Shown piece after piece: positions 11,801 to 22,612 of a stretch of 64,000 nt of DNA. The notes beneath the pieces were generated by a model. It was given only the letters and a program-made list of their open reading frames with translations. It did no database searches and was not told where the DNA came from. The number at the start of each line of letters is the position of its first letter. Within the stretch, counting starts at the first letter, position 1. The position numbers and the translations under genes were made by a program. The stretch covers positions 56,104-120,103 of the forward strand of contig QKYT01000326.1 of NCBI GenBank assembly GCA_003550305.1, given 5' to 3'. This stretch comes from Glomus cerebriforme. Its lineage: Eukaryota > Glomeromycota > Glomeromycetes > Glomerales > Glomeraceae.

Positions 11801-11806
11801 TTAAAT

Positions 11807-13228
11807 CTAATGAATAAGTTCTTGAAGAGGTTGAATTCGAAAACGACCAGGATACTTTAATGATACTACAGGATAAAGTTTTGATGGTAGATTATTCCAT
11901 CCTGGTACTTCTGGATAATTTAAACCATTGACTGTAAAAGCACAAGTTCTTTTATTCATATCTAAATGAACGGTAACTCTTGCACCTTCTTCAAATGGAT
12001 GACAATATTTTACTCCAGTATTAGAATTATAGCAATTACCACCAGAACCTAATACCCATCCAGTAGGTTGTTGTCCCGCCCAAATTCTACAATCAAAATT
12101 CTCTGATGCACATACTCCAACCCAAGCGTAATTACAAGTTTTCTCAATAATGACGTCCCATCCAAAAATACCTTTATATCCTAATGCCATTTTAGCTTTA
12201 ACACATTGATGTGAATTAGAGTTCTTTTGTGCATATACAATTTTTCCATTATCCTCAATAATAAGTTTTGATCCACATCCAGATTCATCCCAAATACAGC
12301 CAAAATAGTAAGGTATTCCTCGAATATTATTTAAATCTGAATCATTTGAAATTACTTTATGTCGATAAACACTTACAATTATATCAGTTGGAACAAGTTC
12401 TAATGGTTCAATTATAAAAGCTAATAATTGACCTTTAATATGCTTAAAATCAATAAATTTTATCAATGGCTCTAATTTTTCAGCAACATTTTGATGATCG
12501 GTAATAAATTTATCTTCTGCTACTTGGGTTAAGTACTTTATCTGTTCTATTTGTTCCAAAGTTGGTAACCTTTCCATAAGAGTTTTATATGCTTCATTAG
12601 AAACTTGTTTTGCTGCAAGAATGGCACTATATCGAAAAACTTCATATTCTGGAGTTACAAATGGTTTTTCTTTTTCATGTGTACAATATAAAAGATATTG
12701 AAATGCTTTAATAGATAATCGATTAAATTCAATAGTATTTAATGGAATAGTTGCTACTGTTTCAACCAATAAATTTAGAAGAATATTATCATCTGATAAT
12801 GGCATCATTGTCGCAATTTTAGATAATAATTCTGGTGAATAATTTTCTATGTGATCGTTTTCTAAAGTAATTTTAAGAATCTTTATAATAAAATCCTGAA
12901 GGTCCGGTAATTGAAAATAATCAGCAGCATAAAAAACTTCAATTATATTATCCTTAGTTAAAGATTCTTCTTTAATTGATCCTGTATAAATATATTCTAA
13001 TATAATTTCCATTACAAAAGAATTAATCTTTGGAAAAGAAACTTGTTTTTCATAAGTTTCTTTCATTCCATTATAAAGTAATCTGTCAAATATTTCTGAC
13101 CTTGCTGCTAAAATTGCTTTACAACCATGTAATTTCTTTTCATCTTCACATAAAATTTCTATGTCGCTATACTTTGGATTATTTAATAATAATCCTAAAT
13201 CTTTTTCTAATGAATGTCCTCTCGACAT
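11807..13228 (-). CDS. BTB-BACK-SPRY protein (copy B)
   Basis: Intact single-exon gene of 473 residues. The BTB/POZ fold covers about residues 18-118 (YSDIEILCEDEKKLHGCKA, LAARSEIF, YIYTG). A BACK-like helical region covers about 130-300, and SPRY about 312-470, opening with WDESGCGS and closing with the strand YPVVSLKYPG. By family knowledge, BTB-BACK proteins bind cullin-3 and SPRY supplies substrate recognition, so a cytoplasmic or nuclear ubiquitin-ligase adaptor is the likely role. The start MSRGHSL matches all paralogues. It lies in a head-to-tail tandem with copy C about 500 bases upstream; the two are very similar through the BTB-BACK half and diverge in the linker and SPRY loops. Confidence 0.9.
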   Translation of the reverse strand: MSRGHSLEKDLGLLLNNPKYSDIEILCEDEKKLHGCKAILAARSEIFDRLLYNGMKETYEKQVSFPKINSFVMEIILEYIYTGSIKEESLTKDNIIEVFYAADYFQLPDLQDFIIKILKITLENDHIENYSPELLSKIATMMPLSDDNILLNLLVETVATIPLNTIEFNRLSIKAFQYLLYCTHEKEKPFVTPEYEVFRYSAILAAKQVSNEAYKTLMERLPTLEQIEQIKYLTQVAEDKFITDHQNVAEKLEPLIKFIDFKHIKGQLLAFIIEPLELVPTDIIVSVYRHKVISNDSDLNNIRGIPYYFGCIWDESGCGSKLIIEDNGKIVYAQKNSNSHQCVKAKMALGYKGIFGWDVIIEKTCNYAWVGVCASENFDCRIWAGQQPTGWVLGSGGNCYNSNTGVKYCHPFEEGARVTVHLDMNKRTCAFTVNGLNYPEVPGWNNLPSKLYPVVSLKYPGRFRIQPLQELIH

Positions 13229-13271
13229 TTCTAAGAATTTTTTTTTTAAAAAAAAAAATTCATAACATTTG

Positions 13272-13304
13272 ATATATAAATAAAGTTGTCGATCTTAACA
13301 AATT
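13272..13304 (-). promoter_or_regulatory. Shared promoter block of BTB-SPRY genes (copy B)
   Basis: About 45-75 bases upstream of the ATG, read on the minus strand, TTTGTTAAGATCGACA is followed by the TATA-like word TTTATTTATATATC. The same two words in the same order and spacing precede copies C, E and F. This fits a core promoter with a TATA box and an upstream sequence element. Confidence 0.5.
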
Positions 13305-13731
13305 AATTTTGTACTATATATAGAATTGTACTATAGAATTTCCCAAAATACAATTTAAAATATTGTGATTATAACTATGAAACTGAAAATTCAATTATAA
13401 AATCAAAAGTCACGAATCCGAATAGTAATTTTTTATTTTTACTTTAACATAATAAATGAAAATAACTATAATAAGTTAATATCCGGAAGGAATTAATTAA
13501 AATATTGACCTCATAATAATTTTGATCAGTTTTTAAGAAAATGGTTTTTATAGTTGAATTATTGTTTTGCTTAAAAAAACGTTCATTTTTTTTAATTTTG
13601 AGGTAAGGGAGGAATTATACCCCGGTTAAGATTAACTCATAATAAATAATAATTTCATTGACATGCATTTAAATATTTGACAGACATTACTCATAAAAAT
13701 TGAGAATACGACCTATATGTTAACTCTATAA

Positions 13732-15159
13732 TTAAGATTTTTGATGAAGTCGAATTCGAATACGTCCAGGATAATATAATGATACTACTGGATAAAGTTT
13801 TGATGGTAAATTATTCCATCCTGGTACTTCCGGATACTTTATACCATTAATTGTAAAAGCACAAGTTCTTTTATTCATATCTAAATGAACAGTAATTATT
13901 GTACCATTTTCAAATTTGGGACAATAATTTACTCCAGTATTAAAATTATAATAATAACCGCTGGAACCTAAAACCCATCCAGTAGATTGTTTTCCTGCCC
14001 AAATTCCATAATCCAAATTTTCTGAACATACTCCAACCCAAGTATAACTACAAGCTTTCTCAATTATGACATCCCATTCAAAAATACCTTTATTTTCCAA
14101 TGCTATTTTAGCTCTAACACTTTGTTGTGAAATAGAAAGATCACGTCGTGCATACACAACTTTTCCATCATCCTTAATGATAAGTTTTGATCCACATGCA
14201 GATTCATCCCAAGTATAATCAGCTTCATTAAACCTGTAAAATGGCATTCCTCGAGTATCATTTAAATCTGAATTATTTACTAGCGCCTTATGTTGATAAA
14301 CACCTAAAATCATTTCGGGTGGAATAATTTTTAATGGTTCAACAATATTAGTTAATATTTGGATATTGATTCGCCTAAAATCAATAAATTTAACCAAAGA
14401 TTCCATCTCTTTAGAAACTTTTTGATGACCACTAATAAACTTATCTTCTAATACTTGAACTGAGTTCTCCATTTTTTCTATTTGTTCCAAAGTTGGTAAC
14501 CTTTCCATAAAAGTTTTATATGCTTCATTAGAAACTTGTTTTGCTGCAAGAATAGCACTATATCGAAAAACTTCATATTCTGGAGTTACAAAGGGTTTTT
14601 CATTTTCATGTGTACTAGATAAAAGATATTGAAATGCCTCAATAGATAATCGATTAAATTCAATAGTATTTAATGGAATAGTTGCTACTGTTTCAACCAA
14701 TAAATTTAGGAGAATATTATCATCTGATAATGGCATCATTGTCGCAATTTTAGATAATAATTCTGGTGAATAATTTTCTATGTAATCGTTTTCTAAAGTA
14801 ATTTTAAGAATCTTCATAATAAAATTCTGAAGGTCCGGTAATTGAAAATAATCAGCAGCATAAAAAGCTTCAATTATATTATCCTTAGTTAAAGATTCTT
14901 CTTTAATTGATCCTGTATAAATATATTCTAATACAATTTTCATCAAAGAAGAATTAATTGTTGGAAAAGAAATTTGCTTTTCGTAACTTTCTTTCATTCC
15001 ATTATAAAGTAATCTGTCAAATACTTCTGACCTTGCTGCTAAAATTGCTTTGCAACCGTATAATTTCTTTTCATCCTCACATAAAATTTCTATGTCGCTA
15101 TACTTTGGATTATTTAATAATAATCTTAAATCTTTTTCTAATGAATATCCTCTCGACAT
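13732..15159 (-). CDS. BTB-BACK-SPRY protein (copy C)
   Basis: Intact single-exon gene of 475 residues with BTB at about 18-118, BACK-like region at about 130-300 and SPRY at about 318-472. It is the closest paralogue of copy B: the stretch from the BACK region SPELLSKIATMMPLSDDN to RLPTLEQIE is almost unchanged. The SPRY loops differ (RRDLSISQQ and YYYNFNTGVNYCPKF here). The SPRY opening is preceded by a few extra residues (FYRFNEADYTWDES). Start MSRGYSL. A tandem duplication with copy B is the simplest origin. Confidence 0.9.
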   Translation of the reverse strand: MSRGYSLEKDLRLLLNNPKYSDIEILCEDEKKLYGCKAILAARSEVFDRLLYNGMKESYEKQISFPTINSSLMKIVLEYIYTGSIKEESLTKDNIIEAFYAADYFQLPDLQNFIMKILKITLENDYIENYSPELLSKIATMMPLSDDNILLNLLVETVATIPLNTIEFNRLSIEAFQYLLSSTHENEKPFVTPEYEVFRYSAILAAKQVSNEAYKTFMERLPTLEQIEKMENSVQVLEDKFISGHQKVSKEMESLVKFIDFRRINIQILTNIVEPLKIIPPEMILGVYQHKALVNNSDLNDTRGMPFYRFNEADYTWDESACGSKLIIKDDGKVVYARRDLSISQQSVRAKIALENKGIFEWDVIIEKACSYTWVGVCSENLDYGIWAGKQSTGWVLGSSGYYYNFNTGVNYCPKFENGTIITVHLDMNKRTCAFTINGIKYPEVPGWNNLPSKLYPVVSLYYPGRIRIRLHQKS

Positions 15160-15207
15160 TTCTAAGAATTTTTTTTTTTTTTTAAAAAAAAAAATTCAAT
15201 AAAAACC

Positions 15208-15245
15208 ATATATAAATAAAGTTGATGGCGATCTTAACAAATTAG
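15208..15245 (-). promoter_or_regulatory. Shared promoter block of BTB-SPRY genes (copy C)
   Basis: On the minus strand CTAATTTGTTAAGATCGCCA is followed by TTTATTTATATATGG, about 50-85 bases upstream of the ATG. It matches the block before copies B, E and F, with a small change in the GATCGAC word. The leader between this block and the ATG contains a T-run/A-run pair and ends TTCTTAGAAATG, also shared with copies B and F. Confidence 0.5.
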
Positions 15246-15374
15246 TTTAATATTTTTTTGTCACGAAAATCCTTGCTTTTTTTGAGCGTCTCTCAAAGAT
15301 TTCATAAAAAAATTTTAAATCATGTGATAGTACATTATCACATGATATAATTATGTTAAATTGGTATGGCCTAA

Positions 15375-16175
15375 CTAATTCAAATCCGAATAAATAAAGT
15401 TTTGATAGTAAATTATCATTATCCCATTCTGATATTTTCAGATACTTTTTGCCACTGAATATACTGTGAAAGTGCAAGTTCTTTTATTTCATTGAATTTT
15501 ATTATAAAAGTAGGTTTATTATTCTCTTCTGTCTTTTTTATTTTATTTTATTACAAATTTAAAAATTAAAATGTTCATGAAACAAATTTTAAGAAAATAG
15601 TGTAAACCGTATCTAAAAGTAATAATAAACCATTGAAATTTAATATAATTTGATCTCTTGGATTGACTTAATATATGAATAATGAATAATTATAATTTTT
15701 CTCAATAATGATATCCCATTAAATTATACCTTTATCTTTGCATTCAGATAATACTAAAGAATATAATTAAACGGACAAAATAATTTTTTTGAACAAATGA
15801 TGTCTAAACTTTCAATAAGTATTCCAGTTGAATTCGTAAAGTCAAAAATATTTATGAATGTGACATGGTTGGAAATTTAATAGTATTTAATGAAATAGTT
15901 GCTACTGTTTCAACCAATAAATTTAGAAAATATTATCGTCTGATAATGGCATCATTGAGATAATAATTCTGGTGAATGATTTTTTGTGTAATTGTTTTCT
16001 AAAGTATTTTTAAGAGTCTTCATAATAAAATCCTGAAGTCCTAAAAGCTTCAATTATATTATCCTCGTAAGATTCTTCTTTAATTAAATACAATTTCAAT
16101 TACAGAAGAATTAATTGTTGAAAGAGAATTTTGTTTTTCGTAACTTCCCTTCATTCCATTATAAAGTAACTATAT
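15375..16175 (-). pseudogene. Relic of a BTB-SPRY gene (copy D)
   Basis: Minus-strand fragments follow the order of an intact copy but only in pieces. The SPRY C-terminal part lies at 15375-15485 (KRTCAFTV-like and LPSKLYP-like segments). FEWDVIIEK-like sequence lies near 15700-15740. BACK and BTB pieces lie at 15885-16175, matching FNRLSI, VATI, LPDLQDFIMK and YNGMK with many small deletions and stops. The N-terminal 50 codons are gone. It lies directly upstream of copy C, so it probably descends from the same tandem array. Confidence 0.75.
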
Positions 16176-16179
16176 ATCA

Positions 16180-17735
16180 ATGTTCGATAAGATAACAAAG
16201 GATTCAAATGACAAATGGGAAATGATGTCATCTAAGTCATTGAAAATTTTTATTACTTTGCGTACTAATTCAGTTACTATAACTCAATGTTCCTAAATGA
16301 TGAATATATAAACTAATGATTTCTGAATTCTTTATGCCATTGATTGGAAAAGCATGAAAAAAAGAGAAATCATGCTGAACGCGGTGATACTGGGGAAGTA
16401 ACAGCTATGCTTATTTAATTATGAGTTTATTTAAATAGTATATCTACCAAATAAAAAGAATTTGTGCATTAGTTGTTAGTCATATGACCAAAAATTTTGT
16501 ATTTTAATTAAATTCCATATTTTCTAATATGACAATCAAATTTACTTAATCATCCAAAATATATTATAACTAAAAAATTTGATACTTATTAATGACTGAA
16601 AATTTCCTTAATATTTAACCAAAAATTGCAATATAACTCAATATATTAAAATTGGAACAAAAAAAAGTTTACTTATACCAGTTGCTAATTTTTTAGATGG
16701 TTGGTAACTCACTGTATCAGATGCAGCACTATCAGTTGTATGCATTTTTTAGGGTTGGAATCTAAAATTATCTAAAAAAGTGATAGTTCTAAATATTTCA
16801 GGATTTAATAATCATTTAAAATCATAAACTTCACTTTGAGAAATTTTCTTGACTTTAAAATAAAGATATTTCACCTTAACTTTCAATTATTAATTTTTTG
16901 CATTTAAAAATAATTTCATTATATACAAATAAAAGTTTAAATAATACAATTTTAAATAAATAAATTATAACAATTATACTAATCAGTTCTAAAATTTTGG
17001 TAAATATATAATTTGTATAATTAATAGAAGTATTAACTTGTTTTTGTGTTAAAGCTTTATTAGCTTCTATAAATTCATACATATTATTTCTAAATTGGTC
17101 ATCAATATCACCACCAACTTCTATAATTCATTCACTTCCTTCATCATTTAATTCATAATATTTATTAACACATCTAAAGCTACCGAAAGGAATTTTTAAG
17201 TACGAGATAAAAGTCGGTTTATATATAATTATTGAATAGTTTTTTTATTATAATTAAAAAATACACAGCAGAATGTTCTTGCATTTCTTTTTCAGTTCCG
17301 AATACTTAAACGATAACCTGTCTTTATCTGAATTAATAAATGATATATCAACGAAAAACCCGGATATTGATCTATCTACGACCAATATACTTAATAAATT
17401 TGTGACTGTGATGTTCACGAACATTCGATTACATTATCTCATACAATAGTAAACATAAAGGCCCGTTTTGAAAAAATTTAGATTGTGGTTTTAATATTAA
17501 AAGGAATTAAGGGATGAGCATGAAATTCTTTTATATTTTATTTCTCATTTATGATAATGGGATAATTAATTATTTCGTAGCGAGAAACAAAGTTTTTTCA
17601 CACTATGATAATTAAAGCAAAGTTAATGAAATTTATTGTCACGTTGGTCATTTGGGCCAAAGAATAATGCACACCATAAATTTATTTGTAACTGAAAATT
17701 AAACTCTGTCTCGCATGAAAATAGTTTTTTATATT
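16180..17735. other. Intergenic region, no supported gene
   Basis: A minus-strand frame at 16876-17082 extends upstream into DIDDQFRNNMYEFIEANKALTQKQ and includes a hydrophobic stretch. It may be the remnant of a coding exon, but I recognise no family and its ends are not defined by clear splice sites. The remainder shows nothing recognisable. Confidence 0.3.
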
Positions 17736-17739
17736 TACA

Positions 17740-17860
17740 GTTCTAAATCTTGGAGTTGCTTTGTATTTCGTGTTATATTTACCAATCAATTAATTTTGGC
17801 TCATGCAATTCATCATTTCAGGTTATTTGACGTAGTAGAGATGTACTTGCATGATTGTAA
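17740..17860 (+). pseudogene. Fragment of the YdcZ/DUF606 gene (3' end)
   Basis: The DNA matches the last exon of the intact gene at 38291-38535: the part encoding LGVAVVLCVVVTSQLILA and DHFGLFDV is readable here as SWSCFVFRVIFTNQLILA and HHFRLFDV with substitutions. Upstream exons are missing and the end is replaced. It lies just before relic E in the same tail-to-tail arrangement as the intact pair at 38.3 and 39.0 kb. Confidence 0.7.
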
Positions 17861-18124
17861 TATTATTAAATACACATATATATATTTTTTAATATTAACC
17901 AGTCACGTAGAAAAATTATATTATTAATGCATTGTTTGTTTGCTCCGGAATTTATTATCATTGAAATCGTTGTTGCCAATGATTCAACTAATGAAAAAAA
18001 GTTTGAAGAACGAAATGAAATTATCCTTATGATTTCAGTTCAAATTAAATTGGAGAATAAAAATTTATTATCTTCAAGTACATTAAAATATTATAATCAT
18101 ATTAATATAAATAAGCCGTTGTTG

Positions 18125-19094
18125 ATTTTAGAAGTGTGTGTATTCAAAAATGCCTTTATTTTCTAATGTTATTTTACTTCTAACACTTTGTAATAAATTA
18201 CAATTATCTGATGCACGCACATTTTCCATTATCCTTTCGATCCACATGCTGACCCAAGTTTGGTTAAGCTTGTACGTTGATGTTGGTATTCCACGAATAT
18301 TACTTAAATTTGAATCGTTTGATCTTGCTAAATATCAACTAATATTTGACCCTTTATTCAATAAATTTAATCAAAGGCTCTAATTTTTTAGCAACTTTCT
18401 GATGATCAGTGACGATTTTATCATCCACTTTGACATTATATTCTATTTGCTCTAAAGTTGATGACCTTTCCATATAAGTTTTATATGCTTCATTAGAAAC
18501 TTGTTTTGCTGCAAGAATAGCACTGTATCGAAGAACTTCATATTCTGGAGTTGCAAAGGGTTTCCCTTTTTGATGTTACAAGATAAAAGATATTGAAATG
18601 CCTCAATAGATAATCGATTAAATTCAATAGTATTTAATGAAATAGTTCAACCAATAAATTTAGAAGAATATTATCATCTGATAATACCATCATTGCCGCA
18701 ATTTTAGATAATAATTCTGGTGGATAATTTTCTATGTCATCGTTTTCTAAAATAATTTTAAGAATCCTCATAATAAAAATCCTGAAAGTCCGGTAATTGC
18801 AGCGTAAAAAACTTCAATTATATTATCTTTAATTAAAGATTCTTCTTTAATTGATCCTGTATAAATATATTCTAGTATAATTTCCATTGCAGAAGTCTTT
18901 GGAAAAGAAATTTGTTTTTCAAAACTTTTTTTCATCCAATTATAAAGTAATCTGTCAAATACTTCTGATCTTGCTGCTAAAATTGCTTTACAATCATATA
19001 ATTTCTTTTCATCCTCACATAAAATTTCTATGTCGCTATACTTTGAATTATTAATAATAATCAAATCTTTTTCTAATGAATATCCTGTCGACAT
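18125..19094 (-). pseudogene. Relic of a BTB-SPRY gene (copy E)
   Basis: The first 100 or so codons are open (start MSTGYSLEKDL at 19094, BTB signature YSDIEILCEDEKKLYDCKA), with small deletions in the BTB part. After LPDLQ the frame is lost. BACK-type pieces continue to about 18360 with further deletions, and the SPRY opening is readable at about 18130-18330 before the copy stops abruptly. The C-terminal two thirds of SPRY are missing. The promoter block is retained, so the gene may still be transcribed. Confidence 0.8.
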
Positions 19095-19122
19095 TTTTAA
19101 GATTTAAAAAAAAAAACATACG

Positions 19123-19160
19123 GTATATAAATAAATTTGGTGTCGATCTTAACAAATTAG
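19123..19160 (-). promoter_or_regulatory. Shared promoter block retained by relic E
   Basis: Minus strand: CTAATTTGTTAAGATCGACA followed by a TATA-like TTTATTTATATACC, about 30-65 bases upstream of the relic's ATG. It matches copies B, C and F although the coding region is broken. Confidence 0.45.
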
Positions 19161-19419
19161 GTTTGTGCTATAAATTCAGCTGTTAGTGATGAATCTTGAT
19201 ATAATATTTTACATAGAATAAATAATCCTTACGCGTTGAATAGTTGAATTCAGGTCTAAATTAAAAATGAAGGATAGAAATTTATTGAGTACATTATATA
19301 TTTTGATGCATTAGAAACTTCAAAATTTAATTATTATTATTTAGATCGCGAGTGTGTAATCTGAAATCAAATAATAAACAAATTTTATTTTCATTTTAAA
19401 GAAATTTACAATTTTTTTT

Positions 19420-20823
19420 TTAGCGATGCTGAATTCGAAAACGACCAGGATACTTTAATGATACTACAGGATAAAGTTTTGATGGTAAATTATTCCATTC
19501 TGGTATTTCCGGATACTTTATACCATTGACTGTAAAAGCACAAGTTCTTTTATCCATATCTAAATGAACGGTAATCTTTGCACCATCTCCAAATTGAGGA
19601 CAATAATTGTTTCGATAATGACTAAAATTATAAATACGACCACCGGAACCTAATACCCATCCAGCAGATTGATATCCCACAAAGGTTTCATAATTAAAAT
19701 TTTCTGATGAACATACTCCAATCCAAGCATAAAAACAATCTTTCTCAATAATGACATCCCATTCAAAAATACCTTTATCTTCTAATGCTATTCTACTTCT
19801 AACACTTTGTAATACACTACAATTATCTGATGCACGCACAACTTTTCCATTATCCTCAATAATGAGTTTCGATCCACATTCTGATTCATCCCAAGTATGA
19901 TCATTGTAAGTTGTTACTGGTATTCCACGAATATTACTTAAATTTGAATTATCAGATAATGTTTTATACCGATAAACACTTAAAATTATTTGAGATGGAA
20001 TAATTTCTAATGGCTCTATTATATTAACTAAGATTTGTCCTTTGATTCTTCTGAAATCAATAAATTTAATTAAAGGTTCCAATTCTTTAGCAACTTTCTG
20101 ATGATCAGTAACGATTTTATCTTCTACTTTGACATTATAATCTATTTGTTCTAAAGTTGGTAACCCTTCCATGTAAGTTTTATATGCTTCATTAGAAACT
20201 TGTTTTGCTGCAAGAATAGCACTGTATCGAAAAACTTCATATTCTGGAGTTGCAAAGGGCTTTTCTTTTTCATGTGTACAAGATAAAAGATATTGAAATG
20301 CCTTAATGGATAATCGATTAAATTCAATAGTATTTAATGGAATAGTTGCTACTGTTTCAACTAATAAATTTAGAAGAATATTATCATCTGATAATGGCAT
20401 CATTGTCACAATTTTAGATAATAATTCTGGCGAATAATTTTCTGTGAAATTCTTTTCTAAAATATTTTTAAGAGTTGTTATGATTAATTCCTGAAGGTCT
20501 GGTAATTGAAAATAATCTGTAGCGTAAAAAGCTTCAATTATATTATCCTTAGTTAAAGATTCTTCTTTAATTGATCCTGTATAAATATATTCTAGTATAA
20601 TTTCCATTGCAGAAGAATTAATCTTTGGAAAAGAAACTTGTTTTTCATAAGTTTCTTTCATTCCATTATAAAGTAGTTTGTCAAATACTTCTGACCTTGC
20701 TGCCAAAATTGCTTTACAACCATATAATTTCTTTTCATCCTCACATAAAATTTCTATGTCGCTATACTTTGGATTATTTAATAATAATCTTAAATCTTTT
20801 TCTAATGAATATCCCCTCGTCAT
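19420..20823 (-). CDS. BTB-BACK-SPRY protein (copy F)
   Basis: Intact single-exon gene of 467 residues, start MTRGYSL. BTB at about 18-118, BACK-like to about 300, SPRY at about 308-466. Its SPRY contains RASDNCSVLQSVRSRIA and RIYNFSHYRNNYCPQF. The first block recurs almost unchanged in the chimeric gene at 39.0 kb, and part of the 3' flank (19257-19345) resembles sequence 3' of that chimera (38864-38942). Copy F or a close relative is therefore the probable donor. Downstream sequence around 19190-19250 also resembles the 3' flank of copy H, so the local unit of tandem duplication includes gene plus 3' flank. Confidence 0.9.
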   Translation of the reverse strand: MTRGYSLEKDLRLLLNNPKYSDIEILCEDEKKLYGCKAILAARSEVFDKLLYNGMKETYEKQVSFPKINSSAMEIILEYIYTGSIKEESLTKDNIIEAFYATDYFQLPDLQELIITTLKNILEKNFTENYSPELLSKIVTMMPLSDDNILLNLLVETVATIPLNTIEFNRLSIKAFQYLLSCTHEKEKPFATPEYEVFRYSAILAAKQVSNEAYKTYMEGLPTLEQIDYNVKVEDKIVTDHQKVAKELEPLIKFIDFRRIKGQILVNIIEPLEIIPSQIILSVYRYKTLSDNSNLSNIRGIPVTTYNDHTWDESECGSKLIIEDNGKVVRASDNCSVLQSVRSRIALEDKGIFEWDVIIEKDCFYAWIGVCSSENFNYETFVGYQSAGWVLGSGGRIYNFSHYRNNYCPQFGDGAKITVHLDMDKRTCAFTVNGIKYPEIPEWNNLPSKLYPVVSLKYPGRFRIQHR

Positions 20824-20869
20824 TTCTAAGAATTTTTTGAAAAAAATTTCATTGAAACCATTTACAGAC

Positions 20870-20909
20870 GATATAAATAAAAGTTGGTGTCGATCTTAAC
20901 AAATTAGGT
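20870..20909 (-). promoter_or_regulatory. Shared promoter block of BTB-SPRY genes (copy F)
   Basis: Minus strand: CCTAATTTGTTAAGATCGACA followed at 10-12 bases by the TATA-like TTTATTTATATC, about 50-85 bases upstream of the ATG. It is the best-preserved match to the blocks of copies B, C and E. Confidence 0.5.
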
Positions 20910-21065
20910 TCGTACTACAAATTATAAAAGTAGATTGACGAATTATATTTCAAAATTTAGAAATTTGATTATTATTACAAAATAGATAATTAGATCGGGA
21001 GTATAAAATCTGAAGCCAAATAATAAATAAATTTTATTTTTATTTTAAATAAATTTCATAATTTA

Positions 21066-22420
21066 CAAGTTTTTCGTGATGCTGAATTCGAAAACGATCA
21101 GGATTATATAATGATACTACCGGTGATGGTAAATTATTCCATTCTGGTATTTCCGAATACTTTATACCATTGACTGTAAAAGCACAAGTTCTTTTATTCA
21201 TGTCTAAATGAACAATAATCTTTACACCACCTCCAAATTAAGGACAATAATTTGTAACTACTACCACAGGAACCTAATACCCATCAAGTAGATTGATATC
21301 CTGCAAAAGTTTCATAATTAAAATACTATGATGAACATACTCCAATCTAAGCATAAATACAAAATTCTTCAATAATGACATCCCATTCAAAAATACCTTT
21401 ATTTTCTAATGCCATTTTATTTCTAACACTTCTAACATATTGTAATAAATTACAATTATTTGATGCACGCAGAACTTTTCCATTATCCTCAACAATAAGT
21501 TTCGATCCACATGCTGACTCATTATAAGTATAAACAGCTTGGCTAAGCTTGTACGTTGATATTGGTATTCCACGAATATTACTTAAATTTGAATCGTTTG
21601 TTTGATCTTGCCGAATATCGATAAACACTTACAATTGTTTTAGTCGGAATAATTCCTAATAGCTCAATAATATCAGCTAATATTTGACCATTTATTCGCT
21701 TGAAATCAATGAATTTAATCAAAGGTTCCAATTCTTTAGCAACTTTCTGATGGTCCATAACAAGTTTATCTTCTACTTTGGCATTATATTCTAATTATTC
21801 TAAAGTTGGTACCCGATCCATATAAGTTTTATATGCATCATTAGAAACTTGTTTTGCCTGCGAGAATAACACTGTATCGAAAACTTCATATTCTGGGGGG
21901 TTGCAAATGGCTTTTCTTTTCATATGTACTAGGTAAAAGATATTGATGTCCTACAATAAATAATCGACCAAATTCAATAATATTCGATGGAATAGCTGCT
22001 ACTGTTTCAATCAATAAATTAAGAAGAATATTATCTTTCGTCAAAGTCACTATTCTGCAATTTTTAGATAATAATTCTGGTATATGATTATTTCTTAAAA
22101 TACTTTTAATAGTCTTCATGATAAAATCCTGAAGGTCTGGTAATTGAAAATAATCTGGCGCATAATAAGCTTCAATTAAACTATCCTTAGTTAAAAGATT
22201 CTTCTTTTATTGATCCTGTATAAATATATTCTAATACAATTTTCATCAAAGAAGATTAATTGTTGGAAAAGAAATTTGCTTTTCGTAACTTTCTTTCATT
22301 CCATTATAAAGTAATCTGTCAAATACTTCTGACCTTGCTGCTAAAATTGCTTTGCAACCGTATAATTTCTTTTCATCCTCACATAAAATTTCTCTGTCGC
22401 TATACTTTGGATTATTTAAT
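21066..22420 (-). pseudogene. Relic of a BTB-SPRY gene (copy G)
   Basis: Nearly full-length copy destroyed by many small lesions. Reading on the minus strand, the BTB start is truncated at about 22420: the first 20 codons and the ATG are missing, and the sequence joins directly to a piece of leader-like DNA. Several one-base indels follow (for example near 22195, 21895 and 21860). The SPRY part is broken near 21340 and 21240, where stops interrupt an otherwise alignable sequence. It lies between copies F and H in a head-to-tail series. Confidence 0.85.
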
Positions 22421-22612
22421 TAGGTTTGTACTATAAATTATAAAAGATCCCTTCCCTTTAAATGACAAATTATATTTCACAATTTAGAAATTTGACAATA
22501 TTTTGATGGTGATGAAATCCTGATATAATACTTTATAGGATAGATAATCCTTACGCATTGAATAATTTGAATTCGAATAAGAAATAAATTCTATTTTCAT
22601 TTTTAAATAAAT

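Noticed and set aside
13030..13272. Plus-strand frame over the BTB start of copy B (similar frames at 14958-15185 and 20625-20899)
   Set aside because: It is the antisense shadow of conserved BTB coding sequence and repeats wherever a paralogue occurs; it shows no independent conservation or domain.
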